This document shows, piece after piece, positions 9,641 to 22,880 of a stretch of DNA of 64,000 bases (position 1 is its first letter; the number at the start of each line of letters is the position of its first letter). This DNA is from Mugil cephalus (taxonomy: Eukaryota > Chordata > Actinopteri > Mugiliformes > Mugilidae): contig NC_061773.1 in the NCBI RefSeq assembly GCF_022458985.1, positions 16,340,001 through 16,404,000 of the forward strand, read 5' to 3'. Under the pieces are notes generated by a model that searched no databases, had not been told where the DNA came from, and was given only the letters and a program-made list of their open reading frames with translations. Both the position numbers and the translations under genes were made by a program.

Positions 9641-10649
9641 CCTGACATCAAAACAGAAATTCCTTCTCCCAATGACTCCTTGTTTTTGGACCTTTCTTTG
9701 TTCATCCATCCTTTTGATAGATTTAATGGGCGTTTAAGTTTGACTCCATTGCCTTTTAAACCCCAAAAGACCTAGTTCCATTATTTCTTAGTTTCCCCTT
9801 TGCAACCTCAGTTTGTGATTTTGTTTGGGAGGGAAACGTAACATGTTCTAAAAAGAAAAGCATTGTTCTAAAACAAAACGCTACATACACCTGAGATGTC
9901 CTTTAAGGTTCTCCCTTCACGCCGTAGAAACGCGAGTAATCCGTCTTCAAATGTATCAAGCTGAGGCTCTGTAGTAGACAGCTTTCCAACCACTTCCACC
10001 ACTAACAGGCATTTTTATAGGGGTCTATCTCTTCACGACAGACACATAGCACCATCAGCAATTGCTGTTAAGGGTGAAATATTTTTCCCCTAACTGTAAC
10101 TTTTCCCTAAGATTTGATAGTCCTTGCTTCTATAGCTCCATATAACAGGAGGCCATGTTTTACATACGCTGACTCTTCTTTACACCAGTTGATCAGCTCA
10201 AGCTGTGACAGACTGCTTGTTTCACCTTTTTTAGAAAATGCTTACTTCAAACTATATATACGTTTTTAAACTGATAGGCCAAGTAATACTAGACTTAATA
10301 GAAATAATGTACCACGCACTTTTTCCCGAAATTTGCCATCATGCTGATGCGCGTCTTGTGCACAGTGAAATGGTGAAAGGGAAAGCACTAGCGGAGATCG
10401 CTAGCCAGTTTCAATATTATATATACTATATTCAGTCTATGGAGTGACTGCAGCCAAAGATTTGGGACTTTTAGACATTACTTACTCAGTGCGTTTACAT
10501 GCAGAGCTTAATTTTGAGTTATGCTCAATATTCAACTTTCTCACTACAGTCCTTGTCCCAGTTTACATGCAGCGCAAGAAAATCGAATAATTGTTCTCCT
10601 CCTCCACACTAGGTGGCGATGCGTGTCTTTTCAGTGAGTAGTGAATAAT
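9641..10649. other. Intergenic, no gene seen
   Basis: A/T-rich unique-looking sequence. Around 10431 is CAGTCTATGG, a phrase found at the ends of several fish repeats. From about 10490 there is wording ('gtttacatgcag' twice) typical of a dispersed element. Confidence 0.35.
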
Positions 10650-10721
10650 ACCATTAACTGATATTAAACCCGTTGCAGGCCTGTTTATCGATGCTGGGGT
10701 ACGGTGGGGCCTAAAAACGGT
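10650..10721 (+). repeat. Direct repeat copy B (about 72 bp)
   Basis: Second copy of the repeat at 4958-5029, in the same orientation, with only a few substitutions and one A less in the A run. Confidence 0.75.
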
Positions 10722-12191
10722 GTTTTTGGCCGCTTCACTCATAACTGAGCATTGGAAAACAAAACACATGCATGTTAGTACTCACGAATCCAAAAGGGAG
10801 ATTAGTTTGTGTCAGGGAACAAGCGATGGTAGTCTCACGAGGGTAGTGGCAATGGCAGTTCAATCACCACGCGGGCAATGGCTGACTGAAGTCACTGGGA
10901 AGAAGTCAAACAGCAGGGCGGGCCGTCCGTCGGAAAGCGTCTCAACTTCTCTCCTTCTCCAACGTCGGTCTCCTTAAGGCACATTGTTCCAACTGAGCCA
11001 CAATATCACACGCTATCTTTTGTCGAATTAGCATTAGCTTAGTTTAGATTCGAGAATACATGAATGCATTAACACCGAACTAGCATGTAGCTAACCGCGT
11101 TAAACCATCCAGTCTCATCACACTATAACAGGCATACACTTCATATTCACCTCTTGTAGGTCACATAGAAGTTTATATTAAACCAACGAGTAGTCGACCT
11201 CCATGAATAAATGCTCCGCACGCCACAATGCTTCCATCTGAGCTGTCTAGTCCATAGCGTCCGCACACCTGCGCCACAAAGTCCCGCTCCTCACACAGCG
11301 ACTTTACTCTGATTGGCTCGTGACTTTGAACAACCAAAAGGCAACACAGGTGATGTAATCAATGAAATGATTGACAGGTAACGGGTTAGGTCGCACGCTT
11401 CTTAAGATCCCCTTTTCTCCTACAACACAGATATTTTATAAACTTAATGAACATAAAGACCTATATTTATATCTTTATCTTTTAACTCTAAATAGTTTAT
11501 CTTATTTATTAACTGTATATATTATATTTACACTTTTATCTGACATATTTTAACCATTTTTTTTAATATTCTAAACATCCGTTGTTTTAGATCATGAGAT
11601 AACATTTTATTGTAGTGTGAAATTAATTTTAGGCACTGTATCTTGAATGATTTTTTTATGCAGGGCTATATATATCTATACAGATATAGATATGAACAAG
11701 CAATAATAATGTGTTTTGGTTTAAACATAAAATAACAACTACTTAGGAACAATACACTGAAACACTTGACTTAAATTGTGCATAAGCAGTCTTGAAATGT
11801 TGATTGTTATTGCGTTGTTTTGTTTGTCTTCAGCAAAATTAATTATGTATGTGTGGATGTATGTATGTATGTGTGTGCGTGTGTGTGTATATATTGCTCT
11901 ATATTTAATGCATATCTAAATGAAATAATATTGCTGTTTTGTTAATTGTATGTTGATGTTATGTTAATATACCTCTGATACGTTGCTCAGTTATTTATGT
12001 CTTAGGTAATTAACAATTTTGTATAAAGTTGCACCTTTTAATTGTATAACAACGTTTTTTTGGTCTTTCCGGTGGCACTGTTGCGTCGTTTATTATTGTC
12101 CCCGGGGCAACAACACAGAGAGCACCTCTGCAGTTCCACAACACGCGTGTAGTGCCACTTGGGCTAAAAGCTGTCAGCAAACATCAGTGAC
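10722..12191. other. Upstream region of ccndbp1
   Basis: To about 11400 the sequence is moderately GC-rich and repeat-like. From 11440 to 12060 it is A/T-rich with a short (TG)/(TATG) stretch (about 11847-11890). The last 130 bp (about 12060-12190) are richer in CpG, lack a TATA box and probably hold the ccndbp1 promoter and 5' UTR. The true transcription start is not visible. Confidence 0.4.
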
Positions 12192-15100
12192 ATGAGTGCC
12201 GACAATTGTAGTGGGGATGTGACCGTGTCTTTGCAGAATCTATTGAACTCCCTCCAGTGCATCAGAGATCGAGTCAGAGGTAAATAAATACGAGCACTAT
12301 TAGCACCGCCGCTAACCACCGAGGCACATGCTCGCTAAAGGTGCTAACATTAGCATCGACTTTGTTTTTGAGTTTAACGTTAACGATTTAACGAGACAGT
12401 TTCATTTCTGTACGCTAACTGAAGGTGTTTAACGTTAACGTTAAATATGTTCAACCAAACTAATACTAAAGAGGGCTGATAAAACATTGGAAACACCCTC
12501 GGTATCACTACTGACACCTTTCATAATTTGTACTAGAATAACTGATGATTGAATTTATGTACAAAATGACCGAGCTTGAAGTTTGCTCAAGTTTATTTTT
12601 GAACGATTTGTTTAATAAATTATGAATATGACACACATTACGCTATAGCTAGCCATAACTATAACTATAGCTAGCTAGAGTTTAATTATTTTACTCTTAT
12701 TTTATCTTTCTTTTTCTTTTTACTCGTGTTTTTTAAGAGTGTTTCTTATATGTGCAACTAAGCTACTATATACCTACAAAAATAATATTTCATTGCATCA
12801 CCCCCTGCATTTATTTCTTTAAATATGAAATACTTAAATTTGTCAAGTCATTACAATCACCAAAAGCGCTACGCAGAGCAGCTGCTAACTGCTAACTACG
12901 TGGTTCAAGGTCTAAAGACCAAGGTCCAAGGGTTTTTCATGGCCAGAAGCATACATACACAAAGAATATAAAAATAAATAAATATGTGGCAAATGCAGTG
13001 CATGGAGCAGTAGATGGCGGGGCCATGTCAGATCTTTAGCATATTGTTCTGATGGAGTCTGATGGAGCCTTGATATTTTGGCTCTGATGCATCTGAGTCT
13101 TTTGCCTGAGGGGAGGAGGCTGAATAGTCTATTTGCTGGGTGGCGAAGTCACGCACGGTGCGGGCTGCTCTGATCCTGCACCAGCTGGTGTAAATGTCCT
13201 CTGTGGAGTGGGTAGTGAGTGATTTTCTGTGCTGTTCAAACCACCCGCTGCAGGGCCTTCCTGTCCACAGCAGAGCAGTTCCTGTACCAGGAGGTGATGG
13301 AGGAGGTCGGAGTATTCTCCACCACACACCTGTAGGAGGCTGCGAGGACAGCAGGGCTCAATTGAGCCTGCCTCAGGAAATAGAGGTGGACCTTCTTGAC
13401 CACGCTCTCTGTGTTTGTGGTCCACTTGAAGTCCCTTGACATGTAGACCCCCAGGTACTTGATGCTGTGGACCATCTCTACAGGTTCTCCCTTGATGTAA
13501 AGGGGGGAGTGAACGTGGTCACCTCTCCTGAAGTCCACCACCATCTCCTTTGTTTTCGCCACATTAACTCAGAGGTTGTTATCCCTGCACGAATCTATCA
13601 GGTCCTCCACCTCCTGTCTTTACGCTGACTCGTCGCATCATCCTCAAACTTCACTATACGACTGCCTGGGCGGAGCAGTCATATGTGAGCAGAGTGTAGA
13701 GGAGGGGGCTGAGGACGCCTTGGGGAGAGCCGGTGTTGAGGGTGGTGGTGGAAGAGGTGAAGCCGTGGATTCTTATGGTCTGTGGCCTGTGTCTTAGAAA
13801 ATCCAGTGCCTAGTTGCGCAGGGACAGTGGTAATCCAAGCAGCAGCAGTTTGTTGACTAAAGTCTGAGGTTCAGTTGTATTAAACAACTGGCTGGAGCAG
13901 CCTGACGTAGGTGTCTCTACTCACCAGGTTAGTGAGAGCAGAATGGACGTCTGATTAAAGCGGCAATGACATCCGGCCTCTGGAAGGAATGGGTCCTGAG
14001 TAGTGATGTCCAATAATATCGGCTAACCGATAATATGGGCTGATATTAGCCTATTTTTGTAATATCTGTTCATATCGTTATCGGTTTTTCCACTGATGGT
14101 GAAAACATATAACATAATGCCCGGGTTGTGCTGCTGCGCGCTTCTGCTGCTGCTTGTGGGGTCCTGAGACATTTCCTGGCACGCGATTGATGACCTTATC
14201 AAACTGCACCCGGAGCCAGTCGTTAGATACAAAATGACCCTGGATTTGTAATAGTGATAAGAAGAAGAATTTTGAGCAGTTGCCTTTCAGTAGGAGAGGC
14301 TATTTAGTGTTTTCCTCTACCTTTATTTAATTTATTCAAAAAAAAAAACTCAAACTAGAAAATACTTTTGTCATCATTAGATGTTGAGTTGATAAATATC
14401 CAGAAATTTAAAAAAGGAATTTATGACTTTTTCTTTTTTTTTTTTTTCGGTAAAGTGCACATTGCACGACAGATAACATCAAAAGGTTTGTGTAGAGCTT
14501 AAAAGGGAATGGAATAAAAGAACTTGTACAATTAATTTGTCTTTAAAGAAACAAAAAATGATTAATAATGAAATGAAACCTGTATCTTTTCCTAACTGAA
14601 TGCTTATTTTCCACTGTAGATGGAGAATCAAATGAGTCCGATGGGGCGTTCAACCTCTCAAACTTCTGGGACACTCTGAGTTGAGTATATGAGATAGACT
14701 TTTTTTAATGACTTCTTTTTGTGTATTCAGCAAGTGTACGCATTAATTTAACAATAGATCATGTCAGTTAAAAAGCATCAGCAGCAGTCATTTAGATGTG
14801 CTTATTTCAAAGAGATCATAATGTTATAAAAATTAAATTGCCATCTTTTATTTAGACCTCTAATATGATGTACATAACTGTCTCGTTTGTCCTCAGACCA
14901 GGCAGTGAAGCCAGTGTCTCAGGAAGCCACCAAACTCAGCCTGGCCTTCTCCAAACCACCTCTGCCTTCACAACAGGTCAGATCATTACTCTAATCATTG
15001 TGCTGCTTTATTGAACTGAAAATACAAAACAGTTTAAGGTCAGTTTGGGCCACCTATAGAAAGGCTCGCACTCTCGGCCAAGTTTCCTGATCGTGACGTT

Positions 15101-18100
15101 ACAGAGCTTCTAGATGTGTTTTAAAGCTAAATAATAAGTCAGTGTGTCGGTTTTTCCTCCACTCTCTGCAGGATACAGAGAAGTTGTCGGAGTCCATGAT
15201 GAAGAGCATCCTCACTCTGTCTACAGTGTATTACTGGCTACCTAAGAGCCAAGGTAACAACCTGTAACCAACACAGTTTCTGAAAAAGCTTTCATCAGTC
15301 TACCAGAAGCTAAATGTGTCAACTCATTGGGATATTCTGGGCAGAAATCATATTATGAATGGCAAATGTGAATTTAAGTTTTTGGAATAAATAAATTGCT
15401 TTTTCAGGCCACTAGATGGTGCTCCAGAGTTTTTGAGATCAGTGTTTGGCTAGTTGAAGGGCGGCTACATTTTATTTTCGAGGGAGCGGCATCGTACCTG
15501 AGAAAGTAAAATGATTCAGGCGTGTTTCAGTTCAGTTGCATTAAACGGTACATTGCGTGCAATGGTTGCAACAAAGAGATGCATTAGATAAAAGTTAATA
15601 GGGTTGTCTCGTTCCTGGAAAACAAACACACACACACACATACACACTGGTAGAACCGTAGAGATGTTCAAAACATCCAAGTTTGTATTGAATTTGGATT
15701 CAGTCTTGCAAAAGTTTTTCTTCTATTAGATTTCAAGTTTTCGAACATTGTCAAGGTATAATATTTGTCCTTTAAAGTCTTGCCAGCATTAAAAATAAAA
15801 TGACTGAAGTGAGACTTAAATTATTAGATTACAACAGATTTATACAAAGTTTTTTCTCCTAAACTTCAGCTTGTCTCATTGTCCTCTCTGTGTCTCAGGG
15901 ATGAGTCTTCGCCGGCAGGTCAGAAATGCTACAGTGGAGGTGCTGGAGGAAGTCTGTCAGTTGGTGGAGGTTATCCTGAACTCGCCGCTACAAAGGTGAA
16001 AATCGATGTTCTGATCCAGAGCCACAGGAGAATAGAAAATAATAAATATGTCTGATTTTTTTTTTTTTTTTTTTTTTTAGTCAGCTGTTGTGTTGAATCA
16101 CTCAAATCAATTTGTTTTATGCCTGGGAAGGTTCTCAGTCTTCCATGTTATGATATATACAAACAAAAGTAGAGTTACTTGAAGACATTCTGCCACTCAT
16201 CCAAGCAGCTTCCTCAGAGGCCTGAAGACTGTTTGACTTAGTTTCAGCAGTTTTTTTTTTTTGCTTTATTTATATATATATGTATAAGTAAGTACACTGT
16301 ACTTATTTTTATTATTCTGTTTCTATAACGTCGAATAACTAACTAAAACAAAACTTAAACAAAAGTTAAAAATTATATTAGATACCTAAAATGTCAGAAA
16401 CCACTCTTAAAAAAAAAAAGTATTTGACTGTATTTTAGCGTTTTAATTTAAAGTCCCATCTACTAACGTCGAGGGGGTGGAGCTTATGACCTGTACTGCA
16501 GCCAGCCACCAGGGGGAGCTCTACTTGCTTTAGCTTCACTTTTGAGGAGCTGTTCCATATTTATACAGTCTATGGGTCGACATACTGCTATCACAGAATT
16601 CTGCCCACCCTCTTTAAAGTTTTTGTGTATTAATTGAGTAACTCTGAGTTAAAGTCAGTTTTCCTTTCACAAATCGCAAATTATTATAAGTTGTCCCGTG
16701 AACAATAACATTATCACAGTCAGTCGAGTTTTCATTGAGCCTTCTACTTCCTTCCTCGCGTATTTTAAATCTTACGTATTTGCATCCAATGCGACTTGAT
16801 TGGACTTGTCTTTTTAAATGATCGTATCTGGGTCGGGCTCCAAGTCTTTTTTCAACTTATTTATTTTAGTTCTTCCCTACACCGAAACCACATCCCTGTA
16901 ACGTCAGAGCGTCATCCCCGTCTGTTGTACTGGAGGTTGCATCAACTTGCCAAGAAAAATAATGAGAGGAGATTGTGTAATGTGGATGTTTGGCAATGTC
17001 ATGGAAAGAGATCATCTTGATTCCACACCTACTGAACGATCACAAAATGAAATACACGGAGTTCACTCAAGCGAAGGCTGCACCACATCAACAATAACAG
17101 GCACTGAACGTTTGAAAGATGAGAAATTTTTATATTAAATGACTGGTTTTGCATTATTAGTGCAAAAAACAGATTTGTTAGATTAATTTACTTATTTATT
17201 TTTCTCACATCTTGCAGCTCTACAGTAAACTTTCTGGCATGCTCAGACTTCTTTTTTCTGTCCTCTCGTTTCCTCTAGTCTGAGCCAGGAACAGCTGACG
17301 TCCACAGGAGGCGTGTGGTCAGCCTGCGAACGGTTCGCCCAGCTGCCTCGAGGTCAGTTTACCTGTGAAGACCAAAAGTTAGAAAATCAAGTTATAGAAG
17401 TAGAAATACTAATGTTAGAAGCCTACTTTCTTTCATCAAAACCACACAACGTTTAACAGTCACACAACAGAAAATACCCTGTAATTAAAACTGATTAAGA
17501 CTTGTTTTAAGTGATAGTTAAGTGAAATGACAATGAATCATCACGTTTTCAACATTAGAAACCTCTAAAAGAGCCAGTGTAAAATGTGTTAAACTGACTT
17601 TCAGTAAAAAGTCAACGTTTACACCGACAATGGATAGATGACAAAACTGGAACAGTGTGCTCCAGTTTGTGCAGGTTTAAAAAGGGGAGGGTTGACCTGA
17701 GCTAAATATGTTCATGTACACATGCAGCAACAGCAACTGATTTATATCTTGACTTTGTAGCTTGAAGAAGTCTTCTCTGACAAGTATTTATCCCCCCTCC
17801 AAGATGAACAACATTCCCCAAACGAGACAGATCACACGTTTTCACACCCCATTTCACATCTGTCGCCTGTCACATAAAAATGTGTAAAAGGAAGCTCACT
17901 ATGGGACCACATCATAACTTTGCTCATTTTAGGGGGATATTACCTTCTAGACATGACACTGACGATGTATTTGCATATAAGATAATAGCCTTAAAATCGT
18001 CATGTGCCGTCACAGAGCATTGCGTTATTGCATTTCACATGCACTCAAACGTGTCATTTGAGCAATGACTCCTGGAAATGATGGAGTTGGAATGATTCAC

Positions 18101-20903
18101 CTTCTTGAAATCTCAGCCACCCGTTCGCCTTCTGTGAATGTCAGGTTTTATGTGAGGGGTTCGGTTTCAACGTCTTTTCCGCCGATTTCACAATCAGAAA
18201 CATGCACGAAAGATTTTTTTAAATTCTCTTCTTTAAAATTTTGAACACAGATGTTTTTAGGTGCTGCTCTGACTCCTTCTTGTTTCTACATCTCTATCGA
18301 TCAGTTTCTAATCCAGGGTTTTGTTGTGTGAACATTAGTTGTTTCTGATAATATATATTCAAATTGTGTCACCTTAAAATAAGCAGAATATATATAAAAC
18401 AGATCAAATGTGATGTATGAAACCTTCCGGGGCGGTAGTGCCATATATCAGCAGCAATGATGGTGCGATGCACATGGACAGTAATCAGTTTTTAAAGCGC
18501 GCATGAGATGTTTTGAATAAAGTTTTCTAAAAACACAGATTAATTGATGAGAGACGTGTCTGTTCCGCAGATAATAAGGCAGCGGTCCTGGTGGTTCTGT
18601 CCTCTCAGACCGGTGTTGTAAAAGACGCTTTAGAGGAAATAGAGCAGGTACGTGTATTTGTGTTCTCATATCATGCATGTTAAATAAAATGTTGCAATTC
18701 CTAAACCTTTTCTGGCCGCTAATACCCACAAAGCCCAGATTTAACCGCAACTTCATGGTTTGATAAACAAAACCGCCAAAACAATAAAAAAATGTGACTG
18801 TGTTTCTTCCGGCAGTTGCTCGTATTTCCATGGGGTTTGTTAACAATGAATAAAATATATAAAAAAAAAAAAAATTACAGGCATTCTTGCAGAGACATGT
18901 CAGGTCTTATGAGATGCGCTGAATGTCGGATAACCTCCCGCCACCAGGCGCTGTCCGAGGCCCAGGATCCGTTCAACGACGTGCTGGACGACGACCTGGA
19001 CGGGGACGATCCTCGGGGCAACCAGGACACGTACTGGTCGGAGAGGGACCGGGAGGTCATCGGCCCGTGCCAGGGCCTCATGAAAGCGTCCGCGGCGTGT
19101 CTCAGGAAGATGACGTCCGCCGTCAAAGCCAACGGGGACGTCGGCACGCCTCAGAACGTGGCCCAGCTCGACGACTTGGCCGACATCACGAAGGAAATCA
19201 GCCCCGGGTAGGAGACCGGCTCAGCTTGCGTTGGCCCGGTGAAGATGGTTGTCGACGTGCGGTGCGACTCAACTGCAGCAGCTAGAATAAAAATCTGACA
19301 GATCTGTGTTTTCTCCTCAGTGTTGACGATCTAGCCCTCTGCCTCTACCCGCCTATGGACTACAGCGGCGTAGAAAACAACGTAAGACAAACGCACCCTC
19401 TCATGAAATATCATCAGGAAGTTGAGATGTTTGCTTTGATCAGACCTTCACAAAGTTAACTATCTTTAACTATTGCTCAAATCTACGCATTTTTGTGTTG
19501 TATTGTCTCATCTGTGGTATCTTTTTTTGACAGTTTACTCATATTACACTTAGATATCTCATCGAAATGTGCTGAATGTAAAGTGACAAAGAATCACAAA
19601 GTTTTTCCTTTTTATTGCACCACATAACTTAATATATTTTTATTTACTTAATGTATTCTTTTTTCTTCTTCTTCAACTAAAGACATTTGGCTGCGCAGTG
19701 AAATGTCTTCAAGAAAACTCAAAACTTTTTTACTTCATTTTTGTTATTCTCTGTCCCGATGAGACAAATACTGAATTGTTCCCATCTGATCTGATGGATC
19801 CTGACTGGGTTTGTCAGGATTAATGACACAAGCTGCCAGAAAGAATTAGAGCTGTAACGGCTGCTTAATCGTTTTCTAAACGACTACCGATTAAGGGTTT
19901 GAATACTTTTGTAAGCGAGAGATTCCAGTGTCTGATTTTTAACGCATTTTCAAACATTCACAAAAACAGGTTTTACCTCGCTGAATGTCGACGGATTAAC
20001 GCTACCATAAAACAAAGTGGCTCGAATGCTTCCTTTTGATCACACCGTTTATTCTACAGGTGTCTAAACTGGCCGTGCTCCTGAAGAAGGTTCTGGAGAT
20101 CGTCAGGTGAGTTGTCTTTTGTAACCGGGGGGAAACCGGTACAGACTTGAATTTGATGAACGCGATGGAAAACTGGGAAGCTGACGATGTGTGGGGTCAG
20201 CTGTGAAGCTGAAGAGCCAGTTTTTGACAAATCGCTGGGTGTGTTGGAGAAAGTTTGAGTAAAAAAGGGAGTGGAATTTCCTGGGGCCATGCCAAGTCAT
20301 TTTTTTCTGTTGTCCCGGCTGTTTATCGGGAACAGGTTACATGGAAACTGACATTGCATCACCTACGACACATGTTGTTGGTGATGCAATAACACCGTGA
20401 TTGACACTGATGTCTGATGTCTTCACCCGTAAGTGGGTTGGATATATCAGGCAGAAGGATGACAAACAGACAGGTGTAAGGATTTAAGCAACTTTGACAA
20501 GGGCCCAATTGGCTAGACAACAAATTAAAAAAAGGTCAAAAAAAAGGTGTTGACTTGGCCCTCAAATCTACAGAGACCCCCACCTCGTGACTTTTAAAGG
20601 CTCAAAGGATCTTCTGCTGACGTCTTAGAGTCATGTACCACAGATGCACCATCACAGACCTAGAGGAGTCCGCGCCTCGATGCTTCAGAATGAGGACCCG
20701 CGTAACATCTCCCGTTATAACGCTATAACCGAAACAGAAAACGCTCACCGGTTTATGTCACTGTTATCACACCCTTTCCGTCCTCCTCCTCCAGGTCCAG
20801 CCACGTGTGCGGAGAGTCGGAGTTGGCCTGGGTCCAGTTCTTAGACGGAGCCGTCGGACACAACCTGCAGAAAGCCAAAGAGCTGATTGAGCAGGGCAGC
20901 TAG
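12192..20903 (+). CDS. ccndbp1: Cyclin-D1-binding protein 1 (GCIP/DIP1)
   Basis: Human CCNDBP1 is an acidic, helix-loop-helix-like protein that binds cyclin D and bHLH factors and restrains Rb phosphorylation and E2F activity in nucleus and cytoplasm. The coding exons are 12192-12279, 14620-14679, 14897-14976, 15172-15253, 15899-15995, 17279-17352, 18571-18647, 18948-19207, 19321-19381, 20060-20106 and 20795-20903. They join without a frame break into 344 codons plus TAG; the human protein is about 360. The start is MSADNCSGDV. Marker segments are STVYYWLPKSQG, SLRRQVRNATVEVLEEVCQL, the acidic run DVLDDDLDGDD (about residues 197-207), YWSERDREVIGPCQGLMKAS and the end KAKELIEQGS. It lies directly upstream of a transglutaminase, as CCNDBP1 lies in the EPB42/TGM5/TGM7 cluster in human. 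Recognition rests on memory of the family. Confidence 0.9.
13000..13950 (-). pseudogene. L2/CR1-type LINE fragment (reverse transcriptase C-terminal part)
   Basis: The - strand frame over 13236-13562 reads KTKEMVVDFRRG, then IKYLGVYMSRDFKW, LYFLRQAQLSP and DRKALQRVV. These are the motifs after the catalytic core in fish L2/CR1-like reverse transcriptases. Downstream the frame shifts several times, and the region towards 13000 keeps only traces. The element lies antisense in ccndbp1 intron 1 and is truncated and dead. Confidence 0.8.
14000..14270. mobile_element. hAT-type MITE-like fragment
   Basis: It starts with TAGTGATGTCCAATAATATC followed by repeated 'atcggctaaccgata' wording. The start resembles that of the element at 40204-40612. 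The right end is unclear. Confidence 0.4.
16051..16240. repeat. Poly(T) and dispersed-repeat fragment in ccndbp1 intron 5
   Basis: A T run (about 16057-16078) precedes sequence with 'cttgaagacattctgccact' and 'catccaagcagcttcctcag', wording typical of a widespread fish retroelement tail. Confidence 0.4.
16440..16580. repeat. Dispersed fish repeat ending in ATACAGTCTATGG
   Basis: The phrases GACCTGTACTGCAGCCAGCC, 'accagggggagctc' and ATACAGTCTATGG are recognisable as a very common teleost repeat. Other copies of the CAGTCTATGG word appear near 10431 and, inverted, near 35085 and 43324. Confidence 0.55.
20380..20690 (+). mobile_element. Tc1/mariner relic, internally deleted (ccndbp1 intron 10)
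   Basis: The left part keeps 'ggatatatcaggcag' and 'gcaactttgacaagggccca'. It then jumps to the transposase 3' part ('gtgttgacttggccctcaaa', 'cccccacctcgtgac', 'ctgctgacgtcttagagtca', 'agaggagtccgcgcctcga'). This is the same family as 37893-38235, 22626-22880 and 52715-52945. It has no coding capacity. Confidence 0.7.
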
Positions 20904-22625
20904 CCTCCGGAGCGGCGCATCTGCTGTCTGGCTTTGTTTTCTTTTCTTTCTTTTTTTTTTTATGTGGAATGAATGGCTGCAGCGTGGACATACATGTGTG
21001 TGAACTATGTATATAAAAATTAAGACACATTGAACAAATAATTAGAGGCAGGTCTCGTGTCCTTCAGCGCGCTGCACCGCTGGAGGAAGCGTAGTAATGT
21101 CAGTGGAATGTCATTAACGTCCAATAACAACAACCGGCCGCCTGCTCTCCAAACACACGACACCTGCTACAGTGTTGCTACATAGACAGTTGGTTTATTA
21201 AAATACTGAAATAACACTTTTGCATTGTGTCCTGCTTTAATGTATTTTTTCTGATGTTTATATTGCCAGTTAACTAGTGAACACCGATGCATTTTTATTT
21301 AACGGCGCTGCACTAAGCGGAACTTTTGTATCGACACACGTTTCTATCATTTTCACGGTTTCAGTTTTAGCGGGTCAGGCTAAACGGCAGAAACGCTTTT
21401 AATTCAGTCCAGCTTAACAGCACAACAAACGCCTCCAAAACCGATCACCCAGATAAATTGCAACATTCTTGACGCTGTTTCAACATCAGCTGGAAAACAG
21501 AGCAGTTGTTTTAAGGAGGATGTTTTAGCAAAGGAGAACGCCTGGCAAGATGCTGTACGTCAACATCCAAGTCATTGTCGCCGAATTCAGTTTTCTTGAC
21601 TCACGTTCACGGCTGAAGCGTTGTAAAGAAATCTGAGGAGGTGATTTTCCAAAAAAAAAACAAAAAAAACGAAGCAAGCATTGAAACGCCAGTAAAATTC
21701 AGCTCCTCGACGTCCAAGGGTGATCCAGTCCGCTCACACGTCCATGTTAAGTAGGGCAGAAATAAACATGTTTACAGCTTGGTATAAAAAAAATAAACCC
21801 ATTGTCTCCGTAGCTTTGCGTCACCCAGACAACACTTACATTTTTGGCCTTTAGACAGGTGGGGTCAGACCAGACAGTGCCACAATGGTGACAATCTGAG
21901 TTGTCACATTGCGCTTTGAAACAATATGTATCACATATCCTCTCTGTTTTGTCACAGGGTTTGTCCATCTTGACACAACGCTCAAAGATAACAGGTTCAT
22001 TGTAAAACTTGTGAAGTTAAAAAATAAAAAAATCTTCAAAACACCAGGACCGGACTGACCCCCGGTCTGCAACGCATCTCACTGCTGTTTGCCGCGGGGC
22101 GTTTACTGATGAGAAGGAAAGTGAACGACCTTTTTTTTTTCCGCCCCCCTCGTATGATTTCGAAAAAACGAACGAGTAGTGGCCTTCTCCATTAGGTGAT
22201 AATTGTTGACACACCTGATGACACTGAAGAAGATTATCTCAGTCATTGTATCATTTTAAACTGTCATTTGTGTTGAAGGCGCGCGTGAGATGAGTGTGGG
22301 TGGAGGCTGTGAGTCAGGAATGTTTTGGTCTTGTGATCACCAGCCACAGCTGATGGGAAAAAAAAAGTAGCACAAGATTAATTAATTGTTTTTTTAATGA
22401 TCACGCCACAACTCTAATAGTGTTTTGCTATGGATTGGCTGCAATTAATCCCCGTCACTTAAGCTAATTGGCATATCATTATGACCATCTTAATGGGTGC
22501 TGGACTTCCTTGTTCCTTGTGTGAATCAGACTTGTCCCATAGATACTTCATCAGTTTGGAAATTCAGAGGGAACTCAGAGGCTGGGCCAACACCCTGTGC
22601 TGTTTTTCTTTCCTTTTTGTTTAGT
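20904..22625. other. 3' flank of ccndbp1 and spacer
   Basis: The 3' UTR follows the TAG. ATTAAA at about 21197 is one candidate poly(A) signal. The rest is unique-looking sequence with short A runs near 21651 and 22131-22140 (the latter a T run). No exon-like frame was found. Confidence 0.4.
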
Positions 22626-22880
22626 TGTTCCTAAACTGTTTTTGTGTGTGTGTGTGTGTGTGTGTCTGTGTCAGACTGCATCCTGCTGTGGGTGGCTGCT
22701 GACATCAAGGAGTGTCACTGATGGGATGGGCGCACCTGGTTTGGTCTAGGTGGGTGCTACATGCCTGAGTAACATCCACGCAAATGTCCAAAGGTTTCCC
22801 AGCGGAACATTGAATTGTCGCAAAATGGTCATAATGGGATTTACTTCTGTCAGTGGTTTTAATCTTGTGGCTGATTGGTT
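22626..22880 (-). mobile_element. Tc1/mariner relic with (GT)n microsatellite
   Basis: A (GT)n tract (22643-22665) is followed by the reversed transposase segments 'gtgggtgctacatgcctgag', 'gtaacatccacgcaaatg' and 'ggtttcccagcggaacattg'. It ends in the family terminus 'gtcagtggttttaatcttg'. It matches 52715-52945 over roughly 220 bp. Confidence 0.7.
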
